A stretch of 64,000 nt of DNA from Gemmiger sp. An50 (lineage in GTDB: Bacteria; Bacillota; Clostridia; Oscillospirales; Ruminococcaceae): assembly GCF_002161595.1 (NCBI RefSeq), contig NZ_NFID01000001.1:1-64000 (forward strand). Reading direction: 5' to 3'. Below, in pieces: positions 31,230 to 39,077 of this stretch (position 1 is the first letter of the stretch; every line of letters starts with the position of its first letter). The notes beneath the pieces were generated by a model. That model saw nothing but the letters and a program-made list of their open reading frames with translations, was not told the origin of the DNA and ran no database searches. A program made the position numbers and the translations under genes.

Positions 31230-31316
31230 TGGCGGAGAGGGTGGGATTCGAACCCACGGCCCTTGCGGGTCACCGGTTTTCAAGACCGGCTCCTTAAACC
31301 ACTCGGACACCTCTCC
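31230..31316 (-). tRNA. tRNA-Ser (anticodon TGA)
   Basis: 87 bases with encoded CCA. The acceptor GGAGAGG pairs with CCTCTCC, the anticodon loop is CTTGAAA (TGA), the variable arm is long and the T-arm is GGGTTCGAATCCC. It is transcribed leftward, 36 bases upstream of tRNA-Ser(GCT), probably on the same transcript. Confidence 0.95.
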
Positions 31317-31410
31317 AAGAGTGGCCATCACACACGCCATCGCTAGTGCGTTATCTATGTTATCACAGGGTCACGGGTTTGTCAACCATCTTTTTTAAAA
31401 AATCGAACGT

Positions 31411-31461
31411 TTTTTAAAAAAGCGCCGGTGTGCCCCGCAAAGGGGGGCGCGAGGCACACCG
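31411..31461 (-). terminator. Terminator of the small membrane protein gene
   Basis: CGGTGTGCC and GGCACACCG arms (31426-31434, 31453-31461) with a GC-rich loop, then GCGCTTTTTT on the leftward strand. Confidence 0.75.
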
Positions 31462-31472
31462 AACGCCTTTGT

Positions 31473-31724
31473 TCAGGCCGCCCGCAGCGCCTCGGCCTTC
31501 CGGGGGCGGGGAGCAGGGCGGCGGTAACGTCCCCGCCCGCGACGCACCCGGCAGACTGCCCGGGGCTGCTCCAGCCGGACGATGCCGCGCATCCCACCGG
31601 CCAGCACGGCCAACAGGCCCAGCGCGGCCGCCAGGGGCATGGTGCCCTCTATCGCCGCGCCCACCACCACAACGAAGGCCAGAGCGTCCAGCACCAGCAT
31701 GGAATCACAAATCATTCGTTTCAT
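31473..31724 (-). CDS. Small membrane protein, divergent from an S24 repressor
   Basis: 83 residues from an ATG with an AAAGGAGCGG site upstream. Two hydrophobic helices (about residues 8-27 and 29-48: MLVLDALAFVVVVGAAIEGT, MPLAAALGLLAVLAGG) are followed by a strongly basic Arg/Pro-rich cytosolic tail. No family is recognised. It is transcribed divergently from the CI/LexA-like gene at 31904 across a region with a perfect operator-like palindrome, so it is probably a target of that repressor. A stress-induced small membrane protein is a reasonable guess. Confidence 0.6.
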   Translation of the reverse strand: MKRMICDSMLVLDALAFVVVVGAAIEGTMPLAAALGLLAVLAGGMRGIVRLEQPRAVCRVRRGRGRYRRPAPRPRKAEALRAA

Positions 31725-31791
31725 CTCAAACCGCTCCTTTGCACTGACGGCCCGCGTTTTGTGGCCTGCCTGTTTGTTGTGGCTTCATTCT

Positions 31792-31812
31792 ACAACAACT
31801 ATCAGTTGTTGT
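31792..31812. promoter_or_regulatory. Palindromic operator ACAACAACT-ATC-AGTTGTTGT
   Basis: Perfect 9-bp arms around three bases, in the divergent region between the small membrane gene and the S24 repressor gene. Related half-sites (TTGTTGTGG at about 31773-31781, ACAACT at 31827-31832, AGTTGT in the promoter spacer) surround it. Probably bound by the XRE-S24 protein. Confidence 0.7.
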
Positions 31813-31846
31813 CAATGGTATTTTCACAACTTTTTCGCGTATTTTA

Positions 31847-31875
31847 TTTACAAGAACAATTTTTAGTTGTATAAT
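31847..31875 (+). promoter_or_regulatory. Promoter of the XRE-S24 repressor gene
   Basis: TTTACA at 31847-31852, a 17-bp spacer ending in AGTTG, and a perfect TATAAT at 31870-31875. An AAAGGAG site follows before ATG 31904. The operator half-site in the spacer suggests autoregulation. Confidence 0.8.
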
Positions 31876-31903
31876 GAAACCAGCAAGAAAGGAGTGTTCA
31901 CAC

Positions 31904-32518
31904 ATGTTCCCACAACGCTTGAAGCAGCTGCGCAAGGAGATGGGCCTGAGCCAGAAAAGCCTTTCCGAACATCTGGGCGTGACCCAGCAGGCGGTGGGCA
32001 AATGGGAGACCGGCCGCTCCTCGCCGGACCCTGCCACCCTGGCCCGGCTGGCCGAGCTGCTGGAAACCTCGGCGGATTACCTGCTGGGCATCAGCGAGCA
32101 GCCCGCCGAGCCCGCGGCCCCTTCCCTGCCCTATGCGGAAAGCCCCATCCCGGTGATCGGCACCGTGCGCGCGGGCTACGGTTCGCTGGCCTTTGAGGAG
32201 GACTACGGGGTGGAATACGCCTGCGTGAAGGACCCCGCCAACTATTTTTATCTGGTGGTCAAGGGCGACAGCATGGAACCCCGCATCCAGGACGGCGACC
32301 TGGCCCTGGTGCACCGCCAGCCCACCCTGGAAAACGGCGACCTGGGCGTGATGGTCTTCGGCGAGGGGGAAGGCACCCTGAAAAAGTACATTCAGCGGGG
32401 CAACGCGGTGATTCTGCAGCCCTTCAACCCGGCCTATGAGGAAAAGGTGATCCGCGGCGAAGAGCTGAACCAGCTGTTCATCGCGGGCAAGGTGGTGGAG
32501 ACGAGGGCCAAGTGGTAA
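31904..32518 (+). CDS. CI/LexA-like repressor: XRE HTH plus S24 peptidase
   Basis: 204 residues from ATG 31904. Residues 4-60 are an HTH_3 domain (LRKEMGLSQKSLSEHLGVTQ and KWETGRSSPDP). Residues 85-200 are a LexA-type S24 domain with catalytic Ser123 (KGDSMEPR), Lys160 (GTLKKY) and a probable Ala90-Gly91 cleavage site (VRAGYG). Such repressors cut themselves when bound to RecA filaments. No phage genes are adjacent, so this is either a host damage-response regulator or the remnant of a lost element, possibly the one that used the nearby tRNA-Ser. Its regulon probably includes the divergent membrane gene. Confidence 0.88.
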   Translation: MFPQRLKQLRKEMGLSQKSLSEHLGVTQQAVGKWETGRSSPDPATLARLAELLETSADYLLGISEQPAEPAAPSLPYAESPIPVIGTVRAGYGSLAFEEDYGVEYACVKDPANYFYLVVKGDSMEPRIQDGDLALVHRQPTLENGDLGVMVFGEGEGTLKKYIQRGNAVILQPFNPAYEEKVIRGEELNQLFIAGKVVETRAKW

Positions 32519-32585
32519 TTTTGCCCTTTCCTCCCCCCGCTTTCCCCGCCGCCCTTATACTATATAGAAGGAAGTGGAATTTCCC

Positions 32586-33209
32586 ATGCAGCCTACACGG
32601 CTTTATCTTGTACGCCACGGCCAGACCGACTGGAACCTGGCGGGCCGTCTGCAGGGCCAGACGGACATCCCTTTGAACGACACCGGCCGCAGCCAGGCCG
32701 AGGAAGCCCGGCAGCGGCTTTCCGGTGTACAGTTTGACGCGGTATACTCCAGCCCGTTAAGCCGCGCGGTGGAGACCGCCATGCTGGTGAGCGGCTGGCC
32801 CGCCGACAAGGTGCGCACCGACGAGCGCATCAAGGAAATCGCCTTCGGCGACTGGGAGGGCCAGGCCCCCCGCACCCTGGGCGAGGACTTCGCCCCCTTC
32901 TTCGCGGACCCGGCCCACTTTGTGCCCGCCCCGGGCGGCGAGAGCCTGCCCGATCTGATGGCACGGGTGAGCGATTTTACGGCTTACGTGAAACAGGCTC
33001 ACCGGGGCCAGACCGTGCTGGCCGTGAGCCACGGCGCAGCGCTGCACGCCCTGCTCACCGCCGAGCTGGGCCTTGATATGAAGGACTACTGGAGCGTGGG
33101 CCTGGGCAACTGCGCCGCCGCCAAGCTGGAGCTGGAGGGCGAGCGCTTTGTGCTGAAAAGTACCAGCGGCCCCACCAGTTCCAACTATCTGGAAAAATAC
33201 TTAAAGTGA
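32586..33209 (+). CDS. Histidine phosphatase family protein (phosphoglycerate-mutase-like)
   Basis: 207 residues from ATG 32586. The catalytic signature LVRHGQTDWN places the phosphohistidine at residue 11. A second catalytic His is in LAVSHGAALHALL near residue 145, and an acidic pair near EIAFGDWEG completes the site. The length and overall pattern fit the PhoE/GpmB/CobC group of broad phosphatases. The substrate cannot be told from sequence. The gene is followed 29 bases later by a small membrane protein gene in the same direction. Confidence 0.88.
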   Translation: MQPTRLYLVRHGQTDWNLAGRLQGQTDIPLNDTGRSQAEEARQRLSGVQFDAVYSSPLSRAVETAMLVSGWPADKVRTDERIKEIAFGDWEGQAPRTLGEDFAPFFADPAHFVPAPGGESLPDLMARVSDFTAYVKQAHRGQTVLAVSHGAALHALLTAELGLDMKDYWSVGLGNCAAAKLELEGERFVLKSTSGPTSSNYLEKYLK

Positions 33210-33238
33210 TTGCCGGCCGGCACGAGGAGGCCCCCACC

Positions 33239-33430
33239 ATGAAGCTGCTGTTTCCCATCCTGGCCGGTCTGGGTGTTGTTTTGCTGTATCTGGTCTGGGC
33301 GGCCCTGTTCCACGACCTTTTGAACGGACTCTCTCCGGAGGGCGCCCTCACCGTGGCCACCGGGTCCTTTCTGGCCTTTGAGCTGGTGATCCTGGCGGCC
33401 TGGGTCCGCTCCAAAACCGACCGAAAATAA
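33239..33430 (+). CDS. Small two-helix membrane protein
   Basis: 63 residues from ATG 33239 (GAGGAGG eight bases upstream). There are two hydrophobic segments, LLFPILAGLGVVLLYLVWAA (residues 3-22) and a FLAFELVILAAW helix near the C-terminus, joined by a short polar loop (FHDLLNGLSPEG). No family is recognised. It is probably co-transcribed with the histidine phosphatase gene and ends before a terminator. Confidence 0.6.
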   Translation: MKLLFPILAGLGVVLLYLVWAALFHDLLNGLSPEGALTVATGSFLAFELVILAAWVRSKTDRK

Positions 33431-33450
33431 CGCCTTTTTCTTTTTTCAAA

Positions 33451-33504
33451 AAAGCCCCATCAAACCGTTGGTTTTGCCATGCGCCACATGGGGCTTTCTT
33501 TTTT
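33451..33504. terminator. Terminator after the small membrane gene
   Basis: AAGCCCCAT (33452-33460) and ATGGGGCTTT (33488-33497) arms with a 27-base loop that can form a small inner stem, followed by CTTTCTTTTTTG. A-runs precede the stem, so it may act in both directions. Confidence 0.7.
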
Positions 33505-33615
33505 GCGCCTTTTTTGCGGTTTCACTCTCTTTTTTGCTTTGTTTTTGCTTCTTTCTTCGCTTTTGTGAACACTCCCATTCCTTAAAATCCAACCAGAGAA
33601 AGGAGGGGTCCGGGC

Positions 33616-34944
33616 ATGGACCTGATGGAAAAACTCACCATCCTGGCGGACAGTGCCAAATACGATGTGGCCTGCACCTCCAGTGGTGTGGACCGGGGCG
33701 GCGCGGCCGGGAGCATCGGCAGCGCGGTGGCCCCCGGCTGCTGCCACACCTTCTCGGCGGACGGCCGCTGCGTGAGCCTGTTGAAAGTGCTGCTCACCAA
33801 TGTGTGCGCCTACGACTGCGCCTACTGCGTGAACCGCCGCTCCAACGACCTGCCCCGGGCCGCCTTCACCCCCCGGGAGCTGGCGGAGCTGACCATCCAG
33901 TTCTACCGGCGCAACTATATCGAGGGGCTGTTTCTGTCCAGCGCGGTGCTCATCAGTCCCGACCACACCACCGAGCTGATGATCAAGGCGCTGGAACTGC
34001 TGCGGAACGAATATCACTTCCGGGGCTACATCCACGCCAAGGCCATTCCCGGGGCGGACCCGGCGCTGATCCACCGGCTGGGCCTGCTGGCGGACCGGCT
34101 GAGCGTGAACATCGAGCTGCCCAGCGCCGCCAGTCTGGGCCGCCTGGCTCCGGACAAGAAAAAGTCCGCCATCCTGGCCCCCATGAGCCAGATCGCCCGC
34201 GTCCGGGACGAAAACCGCCAGGAGCTGACAGTCTACCGGTCCGCGCCGAAATTCGCCCCCGCCGGGCAGAGCACCCAGATGATCGTGGGCGCCACCCCGG
34301 AGACCGACCGGCAGATTCTGAAGCTCACCGAGGGCCTTTACCAGAAATACCAGCTCAAGCGGGTGTTCTACTCCGCCTATATCCCGGTGGCCCAGGACAG
34401 CCGCCTGCCCGCGCTGAACACGCCCCCGCCCCTGTTGCGGGAGCACCGGCTCTATCAGGCGGACTGGCTGCTGCGCTTTTACGACTTTTCGGCGGACGAA
34501 ATTCTGGACGATGCCAGCCCCAACTTCGACCCATTCCTGGACCCCAAATGCAACTGGGCCATCCAGCATCTGGACCAGTTCCCGGTGGACGTGAACCGGG
34601 CGGACAAAACCATGCTGCTGCGGGTGCCGGGCATCGGGCCGAAAAGCGTCCGGCGCATTGTGCAGGCCCGCCGTCAGGGATCGCTGGGCCTGGAGGAGCT
34701 GCGCCGGATGGGCGTGGTGCTCAAGCGGGCCCAGTATTTCATCTGCTGCAAGGGCTTTTCCGGCGCGGCGGGCTTTGGCCGCCGGAGCATCGCGGCGGCG
34801 CTGGTGGATTCCGGCGTGTTCGCCGCCGGGGCCCAGCAATTGAGCCTGTTCGCCCCGGAGTTTGCCCCCATGCTCACCGCGGGCAGGCCGGGCATTGAAG
34901 CGGCAAAGGAGGAGGCGGTCACATGGATCGAGAAGCGGATGTAG
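33616..34944 (+). CDS. Putative DNA modification/repair radical SAM protein (TIGR03916-like)
   Basis: 442 residues from ATG 33616 (AAAGGAGGGG upstream). The radical SAM cluster motif is CAYDCAYC at about residues 66-73, preceded by LLKVLLTNV. The C-terminal region has a helix-hairpin-helix DNA-binding motif (RVPGIGPKSVRRIVQARRQG). The combination matches the putative DNA modification/repair radical SAM family TIGR03916, always found with a DUF4130 partner. The last 22 bases overlap that partner (34923-35681). The reaction is not established in the literature I know; repair of an alkylated or cross-linked base is inferred. Confidence 0.9.
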   Translation: MDLMEKLTILADSAKYDVACTSSGVDRGGAAGSIGSAVAPGCCHTFSADGRCVSLLKVLLTNVCAYDCAYCVNRRSNDLPRAAFTPRELAELTIQFYRRNYIEGLFLSSAVLISPDHTTELMIKALELLRNEYHFRGYIHAKAIPGADPALIHRLGLLADRLSVNIELPSAASLGRLAPDKKKSAILAPMSQIARVRDENRQELTVYRSAPKFAPAGQSTQMIVGATPETDRQILKLTEGLYQKYQLKRVFYSAYIPVAQDSRLPALNTPPPLLREHRLYQADWLLRFYDFSADEILDDASPNFDPFLDPKCNWAIQHLDQFPVDVNRADKTMLLRVPGIGPKSVRRIVQARRQGSLGLEELRRMGVVLKRAQYFICCKGFSGAAGFGRRSIAAALVDSGVFAAGAQQLSLFAPEFAPMLTAGRPGIEAAKEEAVTWIEKRM

Positions 34945-35681
34945 TCTACCGGTACGACGGCAGCTTTGAGGGCTTTCTCTGCTGCGTGTTCGAGAGCGTA
35001 TACGCCCACGAAATTCCCTTTGCCATCCTGCCCCATTCCAGCCCTATGGCCACCCTCTTCCCGGAAAAGCTCATCGAGACCGACCCGCAAAAGGCCCGCC
35101 GGGTGGACGCCAGCCTGCCCAAAAAGCTGGGCAAGGGGGCGCGCAGCTGCGTGGCCCACGCCTTTCTTTCCGGCAGCGAGGAGAAGGAGCTGCTGATTCT
35201 GCGGTTTCTGCGGCTGGGCTACCGGGTGGGTCCGGGCGTGATGTTCATGGCGGGTCACAAGGACGTGGCCCCGGTGCTGGCGCTGGAAAAGGCGGTGTGC
35301 GGCGAGGCGCACCTGCTCACCGGCTTTGTGCGCTTTCAGGACTACGGCGACTTTCTGGGCGGCACCATCACCCCCAAGCACTATGTACTGCCCCTGCTGC
35401 GGCTGCACTTCTGCCAGCGGCTGCCAAGCGAGGATTTCATCCTCTACGACGCAACCCACGGCGCAGCTCTTTTGTGGCAGAAGGGCAAGGCCAGCTACGC
35501 CCAGCTAGATGAGGCTCCCCCCTTCCCGGAAATTTCCTGCGAAGAAGCGGCCTATCAGGAGCTGTGGAAGCGGTTTTACAAGACCATCGCCATCGCTGCC
35601 CGGGAGAATCCGGCCCTGCGCCGGAGCCTTTGCCCCAAGCGGTACTGGGTGAACATGACCGAGCTGAAAGAGGAGCTGTGA
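34923..35681 (+). CDS. DUF4130 DNA repair/metabolism protein (TIGR03915-like)
   Basis: 252 residues. The N-terminal YRYDGSFEGFLCCVFESVYA and the central GVMFMAGHKDVAPVLALEKA region are signatures of TIGR03915, with a DUF4130 domain at about 85-245. The C-terminal ALRRSLCPKRYWVNMTEL end is typical. The family resembles uracil-DNA-glycosylase-associated proteins and is the constant partner of the radical SAM protein encoded upstream. The 22-base overlap implies coupled translation and probably a complex. Both genes are intact. Confidence 0.9.
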   Translation: MDREADVVYRYDGSFEGFLCCVFESVYAHEIPFAILPHSSPMATLFPEKLIETDPQKARRVDASLPKKLGKGARSCVAHAFLSGSEEKELLILRFLRLGYRVGPGVMFMAGHKDVAPVLALEKAVCGEAHLLTGFVRFQDYGDFLGGTITPKHYVLPLLRLHFCQRLPSEDFILYDATHGAALLWQKGKASYAQLDEAPPFPEISCEEAAYQELWKRFYKTIAIAARENPALRRSLCPKRYWVNMTELKEEL

Positions 35682-35785
35682 GCATTTTCGCCCCAGCCTT
35701 AACAATTTATTGCTTTTTCCTGCATCAGCCGATGGTATAATAAGAAAAAACACCACGGAATCCTAATGCAAAGGAGCGATGCCCC

Positions 35786-36445
35786 ATGTATGCCATCGTG
35801 AACGGCTTAAAGCTTTTTTATCATAAGGAGGGCAGCGGCCGCCCGGTGATCTTGCTGCACGGCAACGGCGAGGACCACACCATCTTCGACGTGGCCATGA
35901 AGGACCTGGCCCGGTCCTACACCGTTTACGCGCTGGACAGCCGCTCCCACGGCAAGAGCGACCCGGTGCCCACTCTCACCTACCGGGAGATGGCCGAGGA
36001 CGTGGCCGCCTTCATCCGGCAGCAGGGGCTGGAAAAGCCCGCGCTGGTGGGCTTTTCGGACGGCGGCGTGGTGGCGCTGCTGGTGGCGCTGCGCTGGCCC
36101 GACCTGCCCGGCAGGCTGGTGGTGGCCGGAGCCAACATGACCCCCGCGGGCATCAAGCAGCCCTGGCGCACCCTGATGCGGGTACAGAACCGCATCTCCC
36201 CGGACCCCAAGCTGGACCTGATGCTCACCCAGCCCCATCTGGCGGGCTGGCAGCTCACCGGCATCACCGCCCCCACGCTGGTGCTGGCAGGCGAAAAGGA
36301 CCTGATCGACGAGAACCAGACCCGGCGCATCGCCCGGTCCATTCCGGGGGCAAAGCTGCTGATTCTGCCCGGCGAGACCCACGGCAGCTACGTGATCCAC
36401 AGCGACAAGCTCTACCCCGCCATGGCAAACTTTTTGCGGGGCTGA
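35786..36445 (+). CDS. Alpha/beta hydrolase
   Basis: 219 residues. The fold is recognised from VILLHGNGEDHTIF (oxyanion hole), ALDSRSHGKSDP and the nucleophile elbow VGFSDGG (Ser near residue 92). The acid is in LAGEKDLID and the catalytic His in GETHGSYV. At 219 residues it is shorter than typical members because the lid region is reduced, so a small ester or thioester substrate is likely. A TATAAT box lies at 35736-35741. It stands alone between the repair pair and a terminator. Confidence 0.85.
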   Translation: MYAIVNGLKLFYHKEGSGRPVILLHGNGEDHTIFDVAMKDLARSYTVYALDSRSHGKSDPVPTLTYREMAEDVAAFIRQQGLEKPALVGFSDGGVVALLVALRWPDLPGRLVVAGANMTPAGIKQPWRTLMRVQNRISPDPKLDLMLTQPHLAGWQLTGITAPTLVLAGEKDLIDENQTRRIARSIPGAKLLILPGETHGSYVIHSDKLYPAMANFLRG

Positions 36446-36462
36446 ACCGTAAAATATCCCCG

Positions 36463-36498
36463 GCGCGTTCCCCTTGCAAAAGAGGGACGCGCTTTTTT
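36463..36498 (+). terminator. Terminator of the hydrolase gene
   Basis: GCGCGTTCCC and GGGACGCGC arms with a CTTGCAAAAGA loop region and a TTTTTTG tract. Confidence 0.75.
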
Positions 36499-36664
36499 GT
36501 TGTTTTTGAAATTTTTTCAGAAAACCATGAACCGCCGCCCGCCTGGCGACGATCACAGGATGCAGGGGGGATGAACAAAACGCCCCCCGGCGCCATGGCA
36601 TTTTGCAAGGCAGCGCCGCACCGTAAAGCGGGCGGTATTGCCCCAAGAGAAAGGAGAGGACGCG

Positions 36665-37192
36665 ATGCACGCGGAGGAGGTAGCCCGCCTGGTGGACCGC
36701 TTCGGGCCGGAGATCTACCGCTACTGCCACCGGCTCACCGGCCGGACCCAGCAGGCGGAGGATCTGTATCAGCAGACCTTTTTGAAATGCCTGGAGCTGA
36801 CCCTCACCCTGGACGAGCGCAGCAATCCCCGGGCGCTGCTGTTCAGCCTGGCAGGCGGCATCTTCAAAAACGAACAGCGCAAGGCCGGGCGGCGGCTGGC
36901 CATTGCAAGGCCGGTGGAGCTGGACGGCGAAAACGCTCCCGAGCCGCCCGCGCCGGACGACCCGGCCAGGACTGCCCAGGACCGGGCACAGAGCGCGGCC
37001 CTGCTGGCGGCGGTGGACCGGCTGCCCGCGAAGCTGCGAATCCCCATCACGCTGGCCTACGGCTTCGACTGGAATCTTGAGGAGATCGCCCGCATGGAAA
37101 AGGCCCCGGTGGGCACCATCAAAAGCCGGCTGCACAAGGCCCGGCAACTGCTGAAAAAGGAAATGGAGGCCCAAGGCTATGGAACACTTTGA
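36665..37192 (+). CDS. ECF-type RNA polymerase sigma factor
   Basis: 175 residues from ATG 36665 (AAAGGAGAGG upstream). Region 2 covers about residues 5-70 (RFGPEIYRYCHRLTGRTQQA and EDLYQQTFLKCLE). Region 4 covers about 115-170, with LPAKLRIPITLAYGFDWNLE, EEIARMEKAPVGTIKSRLHK and ARQLLKKEM. An Ala/Pro-rich linker separates them. It overlaps the next gene by 14 bases. That neighbour is a small membrane protein in the place usual for an anti-sigma factor, so signal-dependent release from the membrane is likely. Confidence 0.88.
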   Translation: MHAEEVARLVDRFGPEIYRYCHRLTGRTQQAEDLYQQTFLKCLELTLTLDERSNPRALLFSLAGGIFKNEQRKAGRRLAIARPVELDGENAPEPPAPDDPARTAQDRAQSAALLAAVDRLPAKLRIPITLAYGFDWNLEEIARMEKAPVGTIKSRLHKARQLLKKEMEAQGYGTL

Positions 37193-37553
37193 TCTGGACA
37201 AGGCCCTGCAGGCCCAGCTGCACACCCCCGCCCCCGGCCCCGCGCCGGAGCTGGACGCGGCCCTGAAAGCCAAACTGTGGCAGCGGCAGGAGCAGCTGGA
37301 CGCCGCGCCCGATACCCGGGCGGTGTCGCTCTGGTGGCTGCCCATGGTGGCCAACTTCATCGTCTGCGGGGTGCCCGCGGTGATCTTCGCGCTGCCCATC
37401 ATGCCGCTGTGGGCCCATCTGGCCTCTTTTGCCCTTGCCTGGCTGGCGGTGGGCGGCGTGGCGCTCACCTTCATCAGCCTGCGCATGGCGGACCTGCGCC
37501 AAGCCACTACCATCTATCTGCCCAAACGGACCCGCAAAAAGGAGGGGTTTTAA
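37179..37553 (+). CDS. Small membrane protein, likely anti-sigma factor
   Basis: 124 residues. The first 55 residues are cytosolic and charged (FDLDKALQAQLHTPAPGPAP, DAALKAKLWQRQEQLD). Two transmembrane helices follow at about 57-78 and 80-102, then a basic tail. The coupled translation with the ECF sigma gene supports an anti-sigma role, although no zinc-binding anti-sigma motif (HxxxCxxC) is present. It may instead be a transport or regulatory partner. Confidence 0.6.
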   Translation: MEHFDLDKALQAQLHTPAPGPAPELDAALKAKLWQRQEQLDAAPDTRAVSLWWLPMVANFIVCGVPAVIFALPIMPLWAHLASFALAWLAVGGVALTFISLRMADLRQATTIYLPKRTRKKEGF

Positions 37554-38366
37554 ATGACCGCAACCGCTCTTCCCATTGTATTTTTTCTGATGATTTTCCT
37601 CTGCATGGCATCCAGCCTTGCTTTTCTGGTACTGCTGGCCATCTGGCTGTATCGGGACGCAAAGCTCCACGGCCAGGACCCGGTGCTCTGGGTGCTGATC
37701 TGTATTTTTGCCAGCCCCATCATCGCGCTCATCCTCTATCTGGCCTTTGGCCGCAAGCAGACCATGCTGCCCTGCCAGAGCTGCCAGCAGCCCATTCCCC
37801 ACACCGCCCAATACTGTGAACACTGCGGCGCGGCCAACAGCCAGTACGACCAGCCGCTGCCCCGCCGCAAGATGAACGGCTTTTTGAAGGGAGCCATCGC
37901 CACCGGGGCGGTGTCGCTGCTGAGCGTGGTGTTCATGTTCGTGGCCCTCTTTGCCTTTGCCATGAACGCCGGCGGCGGCTCCCAGGTAACGGGCTCCGCC
38001 TCGGTGCCCATCCGGGGCGCTTCCTTCACCGTGAACAGCGGCTGGGCACTGGTGAGCGCCGAAAACCACAGCGAGGGCGTGTGGAATTTTAGCCTAAGCA
38101 AATCCAGCAACGGCTACCATATGGACTCCACCTTCACGCTGGATGACCCGGACGCCCGCACCCTGATGGCCAACGCGGAATGCACCGGCGGCCCCCTGCT
38201 GCTGAACATCAGCCAGGACGGCCAGCTGGTGGAGAGCATCGACCTTTCCCGGGCCGAAACCCAGCCGGTGGCCATCCCGCTGGACGGCTGCGCCGCCGGT
38301 CAGGTGGACCTGCAGCTGGTGAACGAGGGCGCCACCGATATCTCCGGCAGCATCTGGGTGGAATAA
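37554..38366 (+). CDS. Membrane protein with zinc ribbon and extracytoplasmic beta domain
   Basis: 270 residues, with GGAGGGG before ATG 37554. Two membrane helices (about 5-30 and 42-64, the PLDc_N-like arrangement RDAKLHGQDPVLWVLICIFA) are followed by a zinc ribbon CQSCQQPIPHTAQYCEHCG at about 74-92. A third helix spans about 115-140. The remaining 130 residues form a beta-rich domain probably outside the cell. It is the third gene of the ECF sigma operon, so it may be a sensor or a target of the sigma factor. The exact function is unknown. Confidence 0.65.
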   Translation: MTATALPIVFFLMIFLCMASSLAFLVLLAIWLYRDAKLHGQDPVLWVLICIFASPIIALILYLAFGRKQTMLPCQSCQQPIPHTAQYCEHCGAANSQYDQPLPRRKMNGFLKGAIATGAVSLLSVVFMFVALFAFAMNAGGGSQVTGSASVPIRGASFTVNSGWALVSAENHSEGVWNFSLSKSSNGYHMDSTFTLDDPDARTLMANAECTGGPLLLNISQDGQLVESIDLSRAETQPVAIPLDGCAAGQVDLQLVNEGATDISGSIWVE

Positions 38367-38382
38367 TTTGATACACAACAAA

Positions 38383-38413
38383 AAGCCTGGACGGTTTGAA
38401 ACCGCCCAGGCTT
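38383..38413. terminator. Terminator after the ECF operon
   Basis: AAGCCTGG and CCAGGCTT arms with an inner GGTTT/AAACC stem, followed by TTTTTT rightward and preceded by AAAAA, so it can work in both directions. Confidence 0.85.
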
Positions 38414-38436
38414 TTTTACTAATTGTATAAAACCGT

Positions 38437-39057
38437 CACAATATTTGGTTTTTGGGTCATACAGGGTGTGCATGCCCAGAAACAGCGAGCCGAAGCTGGC
38501 CGCGGTGACCACGGTGCAGATGGCGATCATCACCGCGATCTGATACAGAATGGCCGTGGTGGGCATGGTGCCGGACAAAATCTGGCCGGTCATCATGCCG
38601 GGCAGCGACACGATGCCCATGCCCACCATGGAGTTCAAAGTGGGCAGCAGGGCGGTTTCCAGCGCCTGCTTTGCCAGCGGCTGCAAAATCGCACGGGGCG
38701 ACGCGCCGAAGCAGAGCAGCGCCTCCACCCGGGCCTTCTGGCCCTGCAGGCTCTCCCGGAAGGTCTTGATGCCCAGCGAGATGCCGGTCATGGTGTTGCC
38801 GATGAGCATGCCCGCCAGCGGGATAGTGTACTGAGGATTAAAAATGTTTTCGCCCACCACCGCGCAGACGAAATAGGCCAGCACGAACACGCCGCTCAAA
38901 GCGATGGAGGCCGCGATGATGGCCTGGAACCGCCGGTTCAGCCCCGGGTTGCCGCTGAGCACCCGATGCACCGCGAAGCCGATCATCACCGCCAGATACA
39001 CCACCACGAACACCGGGTTCGGGTTCTGGAAGATGTAGGACAGCACAAGCACCGCCG
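38437..39057 (-). pseudogene. Remnant of a FetB/UPF0014-type ABC permease gene
   Basis: The frame encodes about 205 residues of a UPF0014/FetB-like permease: VFVVVYLAVMIGFAVHRVLS, YTIPLAGMLIGNTMTGISLG, LCFGASPRAILQPLAKQALE and VGMGIVSLPGMMTGQILSG. Relative to FetB the first 50-60 residues are missing; upstream of 39057 the frame only runs into the end of the M20 gene. At the other end the stop is lost and the frame reads through the terminator hairpin into the convergent gene (to 38300). No ATPase partner gene (fetA) is nearby. I treat it as a decayed gene. Confidence 0.75.
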
Positions 39058-39077
39058 GGGGCCTTTGTGTGTTTCCT

